Shown: positions 63,101 to 64,000 of the stretch, in pieces
How the letters are laid out: each line of letters opens with the position of its first letter
Numbering within the stretch: the stretch's first letter is position 1
Assembly (NCBI RefSeq): GCF_028368935.1
Contig: NZ_JAQNDK010000003.1
Location: forward strand, 1,550,001-1,614,000
DNA: 64,000 nt
From: Sorangium aterium
GTDB lineage: Bacteria > Myxococcota_A > Polyangia > Polyangiales > Polyangiaceae
Reading direction: 5' to 3'
Translations under genes and position numbers: made by a program
Notes under the pieces: generated by a model
Databases searched by the model: none
The model's input: the letters and a program-made list of their open reading frames with translations, nothing else
What the model was told of the DNA's origin: nothing

Positions 63101-64000
63101 TCAACCGTAAAATCCGAGAGACGTATGGCTGACGATCGATCCCTCCTCGGGGTCGACGCACTGCTCGTAGTGCAGCATCTCGCCGCGCGATGACGGCGGG
63201 AGCGCGCGGAGCAACGTGTAGATGGGGCCGAGGCCGCAGACGCGACGGCTGGCGAGGTCCCGAGCCACGTCGACGAAGAAGCCCGGCGCATCGATCGACG
63301 TCGCGCGCTCGATCGAGGCGAGGTCGCGGTCGCGCAGCGCCGTCCGCTGGCGCTCGTCGAGGGGCGCAGGATCACCGAAGCGCGGGCCGACGTGGGCGAG
63401 GTCCGCTCCTGCGATGACGAGGACGCGACCGGGACGCTTCGCCAGGGCGTCGCCGAGCGCCCTCAGGAACGACTCGGCCCCATCATCTTGCGCGGGGTCG
63501 CGACGCCGCGCCTGACACTCCGAGAGGCCGCAGAGGATCGGCACGATCGACGCCGCGCGGCCGCCGAGGAGGTGCCGCACGAACACGGCCTGAAACTCGA
63601 TCGAGTGCTCGTTCTTGTGGAGGTACTGGTCCTCGCGCACGTCGAAGCGGCTCGCCGCCGCGAGCTCCGCGATCATCTCTCGATCTGGCTCGAGAGGACC
63701 GAGCGGCGTCGCGAACGTCTTCTCGCAAACGGCGTACGGACGGCGCATCGCGGCGTGCGACGTCCCGAGCAGAACGAACGTATCGACGTTCTCGAGCCCT
63801 GGGCCTGCCAGCGCCTGCTCCAGCGCTGCGTAGGCGTGCCCGTAGCCCGTCGCGGCCCGCCAGAGATCCATGTGCGGCGCGCAGAGCCCGACCATGCGCG
63901 TCGGCGCGCTTTGCGATGCTACGGCGCGCGTCGCTCCGCCCTGCGGCCGCGCGACCTGGAGGCACTTTCGCTCGATGAAGTCGGCGAGCTTCCGCCGATC
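63101..64000 (-). CDS. Memo-family protein (AmmeMemoRadiSam system protein B-like), 5' end beyond the window
   Basis: The frame is open to the right edge of the window (continuing as KLADFIERKCLQ upstream of the first ATG at 63895), so the start lies outside. The visible 299 residues include GLCAPHMDLW, LLGTSHAAMRRPYAVC, FATPLGPLEPD, KNEHSIEFQAVF, VIAGADLAHVGPRFGDP and CGLGPIYTLLRAL, which match Memo. The His/Asp/Glu pattern is typical of the ring-cleaving-dioxygenase-like fold of this family. Partners of the AmmeMemoRadiSam system are not in the window. Confidence 0.88.
   Translation of the reverse strand, partial: DRRKLADFIERKCLQVARPQGGATRAVASQSAPTRMVGLCAPHMDLWRAATGYGHAYAALEQALAGPGLENVDTFVLLGTSHAAMRRPYAVCEKTFATPLGPLEPDREMIAELAAASRFDVREDQYLHKNEHSIEFQAVFVRHLLGGRAASIVPILCGLSECQARRRDPAQDDGAESFLRALGDALAKRPGRVLVIAGADLAHVGPRFGDPAPLDERQRTALRDRDLASIERATSIDAPGFFVDVARDLASRRVCGLGPIYTLLRALPPSSRGEMLHYEQCVDPEEGSIVSHTSLGFYG

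Overview
The window is very GC-rich, tightly packed DNA. It carries Hanks-type Ser/Thr kinases, a PP2C phosphatase, FHA-domain proteins, many lipoproteins, large TPR proteins and an AgmX/PglI-like C-terminal domain. This combination points to a myxobacterium, most likely of the Sorangium/Polyangium group. That assignment is an inference from gene content and base composition; there is no rRNA to confirm it. Codon use looks uniform across the window, and I see no transposase, integrase, phage gene, CRISPR array or rRNA.

Layout. 1-8.3 kb: the tail of a membrane protein, a histidine kinase with its sigma-54 activator, a divergently transcribed outer-membrane protein behind a short tandem repeat, a PP2C phosphatase, an FKBP isomerase and an M48 metalloprotease lipoprotein. 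8.4-15.3 kb: a lipoprotein, a membrane-anchored protein, a transmembrane kinase, and the pyruvate dehydrogenase genes pdhA-pdhB-pdhC ending at a good intrinsic terminator. 15.4-21.0 kb: three minus-strand genes forming an NLR/TIR immune-like locus (SIR2-TIR, a stand-alone NB-ARC ATPase, TIR-NB-ARC-TPR), with a 12-bp inverted repeat in the upstream divergent intergenic region. 21.2-26.8 kb: a formylglycine-generating-enzyme-like protein, a metallophosphoesterase, a cold-shock protein, a roughly 1-kb gene-free stretch and an FHA plus CpaF-like pseudo-ATPase. 26.9-34.7 kb: def, then a minus-strand housekeeping run yceD-rpmF-fabH-fabD-fabG-acpP-fabF-nrdR-ribD. 34.8-43.3 kb: a polytopic membrane protein, pyrR-pyrB, and a group of an NadE-like synthetase, a stand-alone acyl carrier protein, an acyl-AMP ligase and an asparagine synthase that looks like a small biosynthetic cluster. 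43.4-49.4 kb: a kinase/PEGA-like/lipoprotein operon, a TPR membrane protein and an AgmX/PglI-type protein. 49.4-54.3 kb: a lipoprotein, an M16 peptidase pair whose second member is frameshifted, and a collagen-like surface protein. 54.3-64 kb: lepA, a ribbon-helix-helix protein, two calcium-loop lipoproteins, a pseudouridine synthase with a repeat tail overlapping a MoxR/RavA ATPase, tRNA-Gly(GCC) with its terminator, an FHA-AAA-Fis protein, and a Memo-family protein cut by the right edge.

The most interesting region is 15.4-21.1 kb. It places two predicted NAD-consuming folds (SIR2 and TIR) in one polypeptide, 26 bp from an NB-ARC switch that has neither effector nor sensor domain, and beside a complete TIR-NB-ARC-TPR receptor. 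The likely reading is an abortive-infection or NAD-depletion defence locus with a split receptor. A recurrent secondary theme is degenerate regulatory ATPases fused to FHA domains: one has lost the Walker A lysine and the other lacks the sigma-54 contact motif.
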